From the NCBI RefSeq assembly GCF_900101265.1, contig NZ_FMZS01000001.1:806001-870000 (forward strand): a stretch of DNA of 64,000 nucleotides. The letters are read 5' to 3'. The notes below the pieces were generated by a model, which saw only the letters and a list, made by a program, of their open reading frames with translations, made no database searches and had not been told where the DNA came from. Positions 8,599 through 16,334 of this stretch are shown one piece after another. Position numbers and translations under genes: made by a program. Each line of letters opens with the position of its first letter. Position 1 is the first letter of the stretch. Origin of the DNA: Massilia sp. PDC64 (lineage in GTDB: Bacteria; Pseudomonadota; Gammaproteobacteria; Burkholderiales; Burkholderiaceae_D).

Positions 8599-9570
8599 AT
8601 GCAGCAAGAGATTCGCTTTGCCACCTTCAACGTGTGTAACCTCGCCCCGCCGGGCGCCAGGCTGTACGACAACCTGGAACCGAGCACGCCCGAGGAATAC
8701 GAAGCGAAGATCGCCTGGACCGCGCACCAGATCGACATGCTCGCCGCCGACGTGATCGGCTTCCAGGAAGTGTTCTCCCAGGCCGCGCTGGCCGAGGCGC
8801 TGTCGCGCACGCGGCGTTTCCGCGACGCCGTCCACGTCGGCTTCGACCCGGACCCGGACGCCGAGAAGCTGACGCCCAGCGTCGCCCTCGCCTCCCGCCT
8901 GCCGCTGGCCGACGCTCCCCGCCAGCTGCCCTATTTTCCGCCGGGGATCGCGATGCCGCCCGGCAACCGGGATCCGGAACGCTTCACCCGGGCGCCGCTG
9001 CACGCGGCGATCCAGCTGACGCCGGATCTCGTCGCCGACGTCGTGGTCGTGCACCTGAAATCGCGCCGGCCCGACTACCGCGCGGGCGACACGGGCGACG
9101 ATCCGCAACTGTATGCGCTGGCGTCGCTGCGCTCGCTGATCCGGCGCGGCACGGAAGCGGCCGCGCTGCGCGTGCTGCTGACCGACATCGGCCGTACCCA
9201 CCACCGGCCGCGCGTCGTGCTGGGCGACTTCAACGACGTGGCCGACGCCGTCACGACCGGCATCGTGCTGGGCCTCGGCGCGCCCAGCGGCGACCGTTTA
9301 TATGATGCCTGCCAGCTGCAGGGCCGCCAGGACCACCTGCGGCACGTCGGCTTTTCCAACGTACATGATGGGTACCATTCCACGATCGACCACATCCTCG
9401 TGTCGGCGGAATTCAATGCCTCCCTGCCGGGTGCGCTGGGCGAGGTCATCGACGTCGTGTACCTGAACGACCACCTCGACCTCGGGTTGCCGGAGGCGTC
9501 GGATCACGGGCAGGTGCTGGCCCGGCTGCGGCTGTTCGAGCAGGCCGGTACGCCAACCGGCGACGGCTGA
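8599..9570 (+). CDS. EEP family hydrolase (second copy in the window)
   Basis: Endonuclease/exonuclease/phosphatase-fold protein of about 323 residues without a signal peptide. Motifs in order: TFNVCNLA near residue 8, FQEVF near residue 55, a VVHLKSRRP segment, LGDFNDV near residue 208, the DHILVS strand, and SDHGQVLARL near the end. I chose the ATG at 8599 because it has a GGAGGAG site eight bases upstream; an ATG at 8575 is inside that leader region. The longer loop regions distinguish it from the gene at 5669. The substrate cannot be inferred. Confidence 0.83.
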   Translation: MQQEIRFATFNVCNLAPPGARLYDNLEPSTPEEYEAKIAWTAHQIDMLAADVIGFQEVFSQAALAEALSRTRRFRDAVHVGFDPDPDAEKLTPSVALASRLPLADAPRQLPYFPPGIAMPPGNRDPERFTRAPLHAAIQLTPDLVADVVVVHLKSRRPDYRAGDTGDDPQLYALASLRSLIRRGTEAAALRVLLTDIGRTHHRPRVVLGDFNDVADAVTTGIVLGLGAPSGDRLYDACQLQGRQDHLRHVGFSNVHDGYHSTIDHILVSAEFNASLPGALGEVIDVVYLNDHLDLGLPEASDHGQVLARLRLFEQAGTPTGDG

Positions 9571-9579
9571 CGCCCACTC

Positions 9580-9665
9580 GTCGTCCCCGCGAATGCGGGG
9601 ACCCAAGTTCTGCGAATGTAACCGCTACGCTGGCGAAATTTGGCCCCTGCCTCCGCAGGGGCGAC
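9580..9665. repeat. REP-like doublet, family A, copy 1
   Basis: Two hairpin units face each other. The left unit is GTCCCCGC-GAAT-GCGGGGAC followed by CCAA. The right unit is preceded by TTTGG and reads GCCCCTGC-CTCC-GCAGGGGC, followed by GACG. The outer ends read CGTCGT and GACG. The same architecture recurs at 56668-56745. The layout resembles BIME elements built from two inverted REPs. Confidence 0.75.
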
Positions 9666-9807
9666 GTTGATCAGTGTTCCCGTTCGCTCCAACCGTCTGC
9701 ACGTCCGCCCCGGATTTTTCGCAGTTCAGCGTCCCTTTTGCACCGCTCGTCGCATTCCGATAGCGGTTCGTCATGGACAAACCTACCATGCCGTCATGCG
9801 CTGGGAG

Positions 9808-9832
9808 CTCCATCCTGCCTGGCAGGACGGAG
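9808..9832. promoter_or_regulatory. Palindromic operator candidate of the efflux operon
   Basis: A core of TCCTGCC-T-GGCAGGA is flanked by CTCC and GGAG arms, giving a 25-base inverted repeat with one mismatch. It lies 50 bases before the adaptor start, where a TetR- or MarR-type repressor would bind. No regulator gene is adjacent, so a role as a transcript hairpin is also possible. Confidence 0.35.
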
Positions 9833-9881
9833 CACGTGCGCTCCCCTTTCCGCTCGCGCTCACACCACATAAAGAATAACC

Positions 9882-11072
9882 ATGAAGATCGAGTCCCTGC
9901 CCCTGTCCGCCGACCAGCCCGCCAGGAAACCGGCGCCGCGCCGCCGCGCCAGGGTCATCGCCCTGTCGCTGCTCGCCGTCGCGCTGGCCGGTGCCGGCGC
10001 CTTTGCGCTGACCCACCGCGCCGCGGCGCCCGCGCAGGCATCCGCGCCGGCGCCGACCGCCGCGGAACCCATCCACGAGCTGTCGGTGCGCGACATCGCC
10101 CGCATCGACGCGCGTCCGCTGGCCGTCACCCTGCCCGTCACGGGCTCGCTCATGCCACTGTCGCAGGCGACCGTCAAGTCGAAGGTGTCGGGCATCGTGC
10201 TGTCGACGGCCGTGCAGGAAGGCATGGACGTCAGGGCCGGCCAGGTGATCGCGCAACTCGATCCCGCCGAGGCGCGCGCCCGCGTGGCGCAGCAGCAGGC
10301 CATGCTGGCCGACGCACAGGCGCGCCTGGCGATGGCCAAGAAAAACCTGAGCAACAGCGCGTCGCTCCTCAAGCAGAATTTCATCGCGCAGAACGCGTAC
10401 GACACGTCCGCGAACGCCGTCGACCTGGCACAGGCCGCCGTCGACTCCGCGCGCGCCCAGCTGGACCTCGCGCGCATCGCGCTGGCCGATACGACGATCC
10501 ACGCGCCGCTCTCCGGCGTCGTCAGCAAGCGCCACGCGCAGGCGGGCGAAAAGCTGTCGCCGGACAGCCCCGTGTTCTCGATCGTCGACCTGAAGCACCT
10601 GACGCTCGACGCCCAGGTGCCGGCATCCGACATCCCCCGCGTCCAGGTCGGCCAGGACGTGCAGTTCAAGGTCGACGGCTTCGACGGCCGCAACTTCACG
10701 GGCAAGGTCGCGCGCATCAACCCGGCCACCGAGACGGGTTCGCGCGCCATGATCGTGTACGTGGACGTGGCGAACCCGGACGGCGTGCTGCGCGCCGGCA
10801 TGTTCGCCAAGGGCACCATCGTCACCGAGAAGTCGGACACGCACCCGCTGTTGCCGCTCGGCGCCGTCCGCAAGGACAACGGCCGCGACGTCGTCTACCG
10901 CATCGCCGACGGCAAGGTCGTCGCGCAGCCCGTGAAGCTGGGCCTGCGCAACCAGGACGAGGGCGTCGTCGAAGCGCTGGAGGGCGTCGACGCCGGCATG
11001 ACCGTGCTGGCCGTGCCGCTGGACGGCATCAAGCCGGGCAGCAAGGTCAAACTGCCGGACGCGAAAGGCTGA
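9882..11072 (+). CDS. RND efflux periplasmic adaptor (membrane fusion protein, MdtA/AcrA type)
   Basis: Adaptor of 396 residues anchored by one membrane helix (about residues 26-45), linking the RND pump to an outer-membrane channel. It has the biotinyl-lipoyl half-motifs (VKSKVSGIV near residue 98 and TTIHAPLSGVVSKR near residue 205), an alanine-rich helical hairpin at about 130-200, a beta-barrel domain and the membrane-proximal domain containing VRKDNGRDVVYRI. The pump gene begins three bases after the stop. No TolC-like gene follows, so the pump probably uses a shared outer-membrane factor. The substrate is unknown. Confidence 0.92.
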   Translation: MKIESLPLSADQPARKPAPRRRARVIALSLLAVALAGAGAFALTHRAAAPAQASAPAPTAAEPIHELSVRDIARIDARPLAVTLPVTGSLMPLSQATVKSKVSGIVLSTAVQEGMDVRAGQVIAQLDPAEARARVAQQQAMLADAQARLAMAKKNLSNSASLLKQNFIAQNAYDTSANAVDLAQAAVDSARAQLDLARIALADTTIHAPLSGVVSKRHAQAGEKLSPDSPVFSIVDLKHLTLDAQVPASDIPRVQVGQDVQFKVDGFDGRNFTGKVARINPATETGSRAMIVYVDVANPDGVLRAGMFAKGTIVTEKSDTHPLLPLGAVRKDNGRDVVYRIADGKVVAQPVKLGLRNQDEGVVEALEGVDAGMTVLAVPLDGIKPGSKVKLPDAKG

Positions 11073-11075
11073 GCC

Positions 11076-14000
11076 ATGTGGATCACCCGTACCAGTATCA
11101 AATACCCCGTCTTCGCCACGATGGTGATGGTGGGCCTGATGGTGCTCGGCCTGTTCGCGTACCGCGGCCTCGGTGTCGAGAGCATGCCCAACGTCGAGAT
11201 CCCGGCCGTCTTCATCGAGACGCAGTACCCGGGCGCGTCGCCTGAACAGGTCGAGAACGACGTCACCCGTCCGCTCGAGGAAGCGGCGAACACGGTCGGC
11301 GGCATCAAGACGATCCGCGCCACGTCGTGGGAAGGCCGCTCGGGCGTCGGCATCGAATTCCAGCTGACGGTCGACATGGACCGCGCCGTGCAGGACCTGC
11401 GCGACCGCATCAGCACCGTGCGCGGCAGCTTCCCGCGCGAGGTGAAGGAACCGGTCGTGTTCCGCGAGGAAGGCGAGAACACGCAGCCCGTGATCCTGCT
11501 GGCGCTGACGTCGAAGGAACGCAGCCTGCGCGACCTGACGATGCTGACCGACCAGGTGATCGTCAAGCGCCTGCAGGCCGTGGCCGGCGTGGGCCAGATC
11601 CGCGTCAACGGCAAGCAGGACCGCCAGGTGCTGATCGACATCCGCCCCGACCAGCTGAAGAGCCTCAACGTCGGCATCGACGAGGTGATGAACGCGATCA
11701 CGACGACCAACGCCAACCTGCCGGCCGGCCGCATCAGCCGCGGCGCGCGCGAGAACCTCGTGCGCATCGAAGGCAAGATGAAGGAAGCGGCCGACTTCAG
11801 GCACATCGTCGTCGCCAACCGCACGGGCGGCCCGATCTACCTGAGCCAGGTGGCCGACATCTCGGACGGCGCCGCCGAGGAACAGTCGATCTCGCGCGTG
11901 AACGGCGAGCGCGCCATCACGCTGGAGATCGCGAAGATCCAGGACGCCAACACGGTGCAGGTGGGTACCGGCGTGAAAGCGGCCATCGACGCGATGAAGA
12001 CGACGCTGCCGAAGGACGTGCAGTTCCGCATCCTGGACGACAAGGCGAAGAACGTGCAGGGCCAGCTGGACAACGTGAAGGAAACCATCCTCGAAGGCGC
12101 GGTGCTGACGATGGTGATCGTGTTCCTCTTCCTGCACTCGTGGCGCAGCACCATCATCACGGGCCTGACCCTGCCGATCTCCGTGCTGGCCAGCTTCATC
12201 GCGATGAAGTACTTCGGCTTCACGCTGAACTTCCTCACGCTGATGGCGCTGTCGCTGTGCATCGGCCTCCTGATCGACGACGCCATCGTCGTGCGCGAAA
12301 ACATCGTGCGCCACCTCGGCATGGGCAAGAACCACGTGCGCGCCGCGGAAGACGGCACCAACGAGATCGGCGTGGCCGTGATGGCGACGACGTTCGCCAT
12401 CGTCGCCGTGTTCGTGCCGATCGCGTTCATGAAGGGCATCATCGGGCGCTTCTTCCTGCAGTTCGGGATCACCGTCGCCGTGGCCGTGCTGGTGTCGCTG
12501 TTCGTCAGCTTCACGCTCGACCCGATGCTGTCGTCCGTGTGGCCCGATCCCGTCAAGGACCGCTTCAAGTACGTGCCGTGGCTGGGCCGCCTGATGGCGC
12601 GCATCGAGCACGGCATCGAGTGGCTGCACGGCGTGTATGCGAAGGTGCTGGCGCTGGCGCTGGCCTGGCGCAAGTCGACCCTGCTGCTGGCCGTCGGCCT
12701 GTTCGCGGCCAGCCTGATGCTCGTGCCGAAGATCGGCGGCGAATTCGTGCCGCAGGTCGACGACGGCTTCATCCAGCTGCGCCTCAAGACGCCGATCGGC
12801 TCCAGCCTGGAATACTCGGATGCGAAACTGCGCCAGGCCGAGGCTGCACTGGCGGAGTTCAAGGAAATCGAAAGCGTGTCGACGATCGTCGGTTCGTGGG
12901 AAGGCCGCAACTACTCGCAGGTGAACCTGAAGCTGACGGACGTGCACAAGACGCACCGCCGCTCGCAACAGGAAATGGAAAAGGTCATCCGCGACCGCCT
13001 GGAAAAGATCGCCGGCATCTCGATGACGGTGGGCCAGCGCCCGATCTACATCGCCATCCTCGGCAATGACGAAGCGAAGCTGGACGCCGTCGCCCATACG
13101 CTGATGGACAAGATGCGCAAGATCCGCGGCGTGGCCGACATCGAGTACAGCCAGGAAGGCGCGAACCCGGCCACCATCGTCAAGATCAACCACGAGCTGG
13201 CGTCCGACCTGGGCCTCACCGTGCAGCAGATCGGCACGGCGCTGCGTCCGTTCGTGGCCGGCGACCAGACCAACCGCTGGCTCGCGCCGGACGGCCAGAA
13301 CTACGAAGTCAACGTGCAGCTGCCGAAGTCGGGCCGCGAGAAGGTGGCCGACCTGGCCGACCTGTCGGTGGCGTCGAGCAAGCGCGATGCGATGGGCAAC
13401 CCGGTCATGGTCCCGCTGCGCCAGGTCGTGCAATTCATCCCGTCGACGAGCCCGCAGATGCTCAAGCGCCAGGCGCTGCAGCGCCGCGTGGCGGTGTTCG
13501 CCGGCCTCGAAGGCCGTCCGCTGGGCGACGTGATGGGCGAGGTGAACAAGGCGATGAAGGCCATGCAGCTGCCGGACGGCGTCCGTTTCGACATCGGCGG
13601 CGACGCCCAGCAGATGGACGAGACGATGGCCGGCTTCGGCGTCGCCCTGGGCATCGCCGTGATCTTCATCTACCTCGTGCTGGCATCGCAGTTCGGCAGC
13701 TTCCTGCAGCCGATCGCGATCATGGTGTCGCTGCCGCTGTCGCTGATCGGCGTGCTCGTCGCCCTGCTCGTCACGAAGACGACGCTGAACATCTTTTCCA
13801 TCATCGGCGTCGTGATGCTGATGGGCCTCGTGACGAAGAACGCGATCCTGCTGGTGGACTTCGCCAACCACGGCCAGCGCGAAGGCCGGTCACAGTTCGA
13901 CGCGCTGATGGAAGCGGGCCAGGTGCGCCTGCGCCCGATCCTGATGACGACGCTCGCGATGATCTTCGGCATGCTGCCGATGGCGATCGGGATGGGCGAA

Positions 14001-14174
14001 GGCGGAGAAACGCAGGCGCCGATGGGACGTGCCGTGATCGGCGGTGTGATCACGTCGACCTTGCTCACGCTCGTCGTCGTGCCGGTGGCGTACACCTATC
14101 TCGACAGCCTCGGCAAGCGGGTGGCGGCGTGGTTCAGGAAAGGACACGAGGAAGAGGCTGCAGCAACGTCGTAG
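11076..14174 (+). CDS. RND efflux pump, inner-membrane permease (HAE1 type)
   Basis: Proton-driven trimeric pump of 1032 residues, the usual AcrB/MdtB length. The N-terminus RTSIKYPVFATMVM starts the first helix. Two large periplasmic loops follow helices 1 and 7. The proton relay is visible as the double Asp in IGLLIDDAIVV (Asp401/402) and the Lys in LVTKNAILL (Lys921). It forms a two-gene operon with the adaptor. The TAG stop lies in the first bases of the repeat at 14171-14248. Closest family members export drugs or bile-salt-like compounds, but substrate cannot be read from sequence. Confidence 0.95.
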   Translation: MWITRTSIKYPVFATMVMVGLMVLGLFAYRGLGVESMPNVEIPAVFIETQYPGASPEQVENDVTRPLEEAANTVGGIKTIRATSWEGRSGVGIEFQLTVDMDRAVQDLRDRISTVRGSFPREVKEPVVFREEGENTQPVILLALTSKERSLRDLTMLTDQVIVKRLQAVAGVGQIRVNGKQDRQVLIDIRPDQLKSLNVGIDEVMNAITTTNANLPAGRISRGARENLVRIEGKMKEAADFRHIVVANRTGGPIYLSQVADISDGAAEEQSISRVNGERAITLEIAKIQDANTVQVGTGVKAAIDAMKTTLPKDVQFRILDDKAKNVQGQLDNVKETILEGAVLTMVIVFLFLHSWRSTIITGLTLPISVLASFIAMKYFGFTLNFLTLMALSLCIGLLIDDAIVVRENIVRHLGMGKNHVRAAEDGTNEIGVAVMATTFAIVAVFVPIAFMKGIIGRFFLQFGITVAVAVLVSLFVSFTLDPMLSSVWPDPVKDRFKYVPWLGRLMARIEHGIEWLHGVYAKVLALALAWRKSTLLLAVGLFAASLMLVPKIGGEFVPQVDDGFIQLRLKTPIGSSLEYSDAKLRQAEAALAEFKEIESVSTIVGSWEGRNYSQVNLKLTDVHKTHRRSQQEMEKVIRDRLEKIAGISMTVGQRPIYIAILGNDEAKLDAVAHTLMDKMRKIRGVADIEYSQEGANPATIVKINHELASDLGLTVQQIGTALRPFVAGDQTNRWLAPDGQNYEVNVQLPKSGREKVADLADLSVASSKRDAMGNPVMVPLRQVVQFIPSTSPQMLKRQALQRRVAVFAGLEGRPLGDVMGEVNKAMKAMQLPDGVRFDIGGDAQQMDETMAGFGVALGIAVIFIYLVLASQFGSFLQPIAIMVSLPLSLIGVLVALLVTKTTLNIFSIIGVVMLMGLVTKNAILLVDFANHGQREGRSQFDALMEAGQVRLRPILMTTLAMIFGMLPMAIGMGEGGETQAPMGRAVIGGVITSTLLTLVVVPVAYTYLDSLGKRVAAWFRKGHEEEAAATS

Positions 14175-14248
14175 GGTGGGCACCCTGTGCCCACGCGAAC
14201 GTCGGCATAGCGCATACGTCACGCGTGGGCTCGAGGAGCCCACCCTAC
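14171..14248. repeat. REP-like inverted doublet, family B, between convergent genes
   Basis: Two related units face each other. Each starts GTAGGGTGGGC at the outside and forms a perfect hairpin: GTGGGCAC-CCT-GTGCCCAC on the left and GTGGGCTC-GAG-GAGCCCAC on the right. Each also contains CCCACGCG. The TAG of the outer GTAGGG is the stop codon of the pump gene at one end and of the small gene at the other. It may also serve as a bidirectional transcription barrier. Confidence 0.75.
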
Positions 14249-14427
14249 GCGGGATTATGTTCCTGCTGCGCTTCCTCGCCGGAATCCTCATCGAGCACCG
14301 GCGACTCTTCCCCTCCCTCGCCCTTGTGCTGCTTGGCTTCCTGCTTCTTGCGGGCCTTTTCTTCCGCCTTGCGCTTCTTCTCCAACTCCCGCTGCCGCTT
14401 TTCGTACTGGAAATTCGTCTTGGCCAT
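14245..14427 (-). CDS. Small highly charged hypothetical protein
   Basis: A 60-residue protein beginning MAKTNFQYEKRQRELEKK, almost entirely charged. A Lys/Arg/Glu helix (about residues 8-35) probably forms a coiled coil and is followed by an acidic tail. The ATG at 14427 has a GAGGTG site; an in-frame ATG at 14490 lacks one. I recognise the N-terminal pattern as common in small betaproteobacterial proteins of unknown function but cannot name a role. The stop codon is provided by the adjacent REP-like element, so the last residues may not be ancestral. Confidence 0.65.
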   Translation of the reverse strand: MAKTNFQYEKRQRELEKKRKAEEKARKKQEAKQHKGEGGEESPVLDEDSGEEAQQEHNPA

Positions 14428-14501
14428 GCTCACCTCGTGGCTATCGTTGGAAAGGTCGTACCAGTCCATTATGGACCAGTCATCCCGCATCGTCTTGAGA
14501 A

Positions 14502-15407
14502 TTAACCACGCGGGTGGTGCCGGGCATGCAGGTGCTTCAGGCGCTCGCGCGCGACGTGGGTGTAGATCTGGGTCGTGGAAATGTCGGAATGGCCCAACAG
14601 TAACTGCACGACGCGGAGATCGGCGCCGTGGTTCAGCAAATGCGTGGCGAACGCGTGACGCAGGGTGTGCGGCGACAGCGGCGCCGTGATGCCCGCCTTC
14701 GCCGCATGCTTCTTGATGACGACCCAGAACATCTGGCGCGTCATCGGACCGCCGCGGGCCGTCACGAACAACGCGTCGTCGACCTGGCCGTCGAGGATGA
14801 TGCCGCGCGCCTCTTTCATGTAGCGCTCCAGCCAGTGCCGCGCCTGTTCACCGAACGGCACGAGGCGCGTCTTGCTGCCTTTGCCGGTAATGCGCAGCAC
14901 GCCGTCGTTCAGGCTCAGCTCGACCAGCTTCAGCGCGACGAGTTCCGACACACGCAGGCCGCTGGCATACATCAGTTCCAGCATCGTGCGTTCGCGCAGG
15001 CCGAGCGGCGTGGAGACGTCCGGCGCGGCCAGCAGCGCGTCGACCTGGGCTTCGGTGAGCGTATGGACGAAGCGCTGCGGCTGCTTCGCGGACGCCATTT
15101 TCAGGCACGGGTCGGCGGCGATGCGGCGGTCGCGCAGCGCGAGTTGATAAAAGCGTTTGAGCACGGACAGCCGGCGGTTGGCCGAGCTGGGCTTCGTGTC
15201 TTCGTGGCGTTCGGCGAAATAGGCGGCGATGTCCTGCGGTTCGACGGCATACAGGTCGCGCCGCTCCGGCCGCTTGACTTCGAGCCAGCGCGCGAACAGG
15301 CGCAGGTCGCGCCGGTAGGCGTCGAGGGAATTCTTCGCGAGACCGTGCTCGAGCCAGAGCGTGTCGCAGAACGCGTCGATCAGGGGAAGATTGACTGCTG
15401 CTGCCAT
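14502..15407 (-). CDS. xerD: Site-specific tyrosine recombinase XerD
   Basis: Recombinase of 301 residues that, with XerC and FtsK, resolves chromosome dimers at dif. It has an N-terminal core-binding SAM-like domain (about residues 5-90) and a C-terminal catalytic domain. The active-site residues are all present: Arg152 (ASGLRVSEL), Lys176/178 region (TGKGSKTR), His247 and Arg250 (SPHTLRHAF), His273 (LLGHSDIST) and nucleophile Tyr282 (IYTHV). The length and HLLNHGADLR stretch fit XerD rather than XerC or a phage integrase. The start overlaps the end of ogt by 28 bases. Confidence 0.93.
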   Translation of the reverse strand: MAAAVNLPLIDAFCDTLWLEHGLAKNSLDAYRRDLRLFARWLEVKRPERRDLYAVEPQDIAAYFAERHEDTKPSSANRRLSVLKRFYQLALRDRRIAADPCLKMASAKQPQRFVHTLTEAQVDALLAAPDVSTPLGLRERTMLELMYASGLRVSELVALKLVELSLNDGVLRITGKGSKTRLVPFGEQARHWLERYMKEARGIILDGQVDDALFVTARGGPMTRQMFWVVIKKHAAKAGITAPLSPHTLRHAFATHLLNHGADLRVVQLLLGHSDISTTQIYTHVARERLKHLHARHHPRG

Positions 15408-15910
15408 GGCATCTCGAGCGCCAGCGCGCCTTCGTGGCGCAGCAGCCAGCGCTTGATCCCGAGCTGGAATCCGTGTTCGTCGTCGCTGCTGGAAAAACCG
15501 CCCAGGCCGCCGGACGCCGTCACGCGGTGGCACGGGATCACGAGCGGGAACCAGTTGGCGCCGCAGGCCTGGCCGACGGCGCGCGGGGCCGACTCCAGCT
15601 GCTTGGCGATCTGGCCGTACGTACGGACGCTACCGCGCGGGATCGCGCAGATGGTGTCCCACACGCGCCGCTGGAATTCGCTGCCGGCTTGCTTCAGCGG
15701 CAGGTCGAAGCGGAAATCGGGATCCTCGAAATAGCGCGCCACCTGGATGGCGGCCTGTTCGGCGACGGCATCCTGCGCCGATTTTTCCTGGTAATGCGGC
15801 GGCAGGTAGACCAGTTCGCGCAACCGCCCGTCCTCGGTACGGATGCCCATCGCTCCAAACGGCGCCGCGATGATGGCGCTGAAAATCTCGCTGCCTTGTT
15901 GTGTGTTCAT
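15380..15910 (-). CDS. ogt: Methylated-DNA-protein-cysteine methyltransferase (Ogt)
   Basis: Suicide repair protein of 176 residues that transfers alkyl groups from O6-alkylguanine to its own Cys127 in the IPCHRV motif. The helix-turn-helix preceding it (SVRTYGQIAKQL) and the arginine finger region (ESAPRAVGQACGANW) are intact. There is no AdaA domain, so it is Ogt-type rather than Ada. The last 28 bases overlap xerD. The combination of ogt with xerD looks like an operon of convenience, not a functional pair. Confidence 0.92.
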   Translation of the reverse strand: MNTQQGSEIFSAIIAAPFGAMGIRTEDGRLRELVYLPPHYQEKSAQDAVAEQAAIQVARYFEDPDFRFDLPLKQAGSEFQRRVWDTICAIPRGSVRTYGQIAKQLESAPRAVGQACGANWFPLVIPCHRVTASGGLGGFSSSDDEHGFQLGIKRWLLRHEGALALEMPWQQQSIFP

Positions 15911-15962
15911 CGATGCAGTGTAAGACCCGGCAGGCGCGTTCGCAAGACCTGCTGGCCGCGGG

Positions 15963-16160
15963 CAAAAAAAAACGCACCCGTGGGTGCGTTTCGAATTTGG
16001 TCACGTTTTCGGCTGCCTGGTCATTGCCGGCTGCATCATGTAAAACGTGTGTCTCCTCCTAACTGTTTTCCGGTAAAGTTTGTGTTTACCGCTTTCTTTT
16101 CCCTCTCCCAAATCGTATTCGGTTCGCTTGTCCGCACCACGTTGGTGCCGAAAGGTGCCC
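15963..16160 (-). ncRNA. Candidate small structured transcript with a mini-ORF
   Basis: On the minus strand a TATGAT -10-like box (16167-16162) is followed by a GCACC/GGTGC hairpin and then a CGGTAAA/TTTACCG hairpin (16091-16071). Next come a strong GGAGGAGAC tract (16059-16051), a 12-codon frame starting ATGATG (16039-16001) and a perfect terminator. The mini-ORF encodes MMQPAMTRQPKT, flanked by CACGTTTT/AAAACGTG arms. It could be a small RNA, a leader peptide or a very small protein gene. The -35 box is weak. I do not recognise the family; 6S RNA was considered and not supported. Confidence 0.4.
15964..15990 (-). terminator. Strong rho-independent terminator
   Basis: On the minus strand AACGCACCC-AC-GGGTGCGTT is followed by a run of seven or more T. 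It lies about ten bases after the mini-ORF at 16001-16039 and 54 bases before ogt, so it ends an upstream transcript rather than ogt. Confidence 0.85.
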
Positions 16161-16334
16161 CATCATAACGCAACCGCATAAGAAAAGCGTAGTTTTTTAT
16201 ATACATTCACGAAATATATTTCGGTCATAAGCCCCCATGACATGTCATAAAAATGCTAGTGCGGGTGTTTCATTGATTACAGGCAACTAACAGTCGGGAC
16301 GCGAGGGGTTACCCGCACCGAATAGGGGCGATTC

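Larger units (their letters stand above)
9571..9881. other. Intergenic region upstream of the efflux operon
   Basis: A 311-base stretch without a credible gene. It contains the REP-like doublet at 9580-9665 and the palindrome at 9808-9832. The remaining sequence has open frames only because of its GC content. The efflux promoter must lie here, but I could not identify clear -35/-10 boxes. Confidence 0.6.
15911..16334. other. 424-base gene-poor gap between ogt and the DctP gene
   Basis: No long gene is supported. The left part holds the candidate small transcript at 15963-16160. The right part (about 16170-16334) is AT-rich, with an inverted repeat of GTGCGGGT near 16259 and ACCCGCAC near 16311. 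That repeat could act as a weak terminator for the DctP gene, since TTTTT follows on the minus strand. Confidence 0.5.

Noticed and set aside
9783-13871. Very long open frame antisense to the RND adaptor and pump genes, rich in His, Arg and Ala
   Set aside because: It mirrors codon-position GC bias of the sense genes, lacks a ribosome binding site and has no domain; the sense frames are clear family members. Similar antisense frames over most genes were dismissed for the same reason.
14502-15407. Phage or island integrase
   Set aside because: Length, motif spacing and overlap with ogt fit housekeeping XerD; there is no attachment-site repeat nearby.
15963-16160. 6S RNA
   Set aside because: The length fits, but I could not fold one long stem with a central bubble; instead there are separate hairpins and a coding-like mini-frame.
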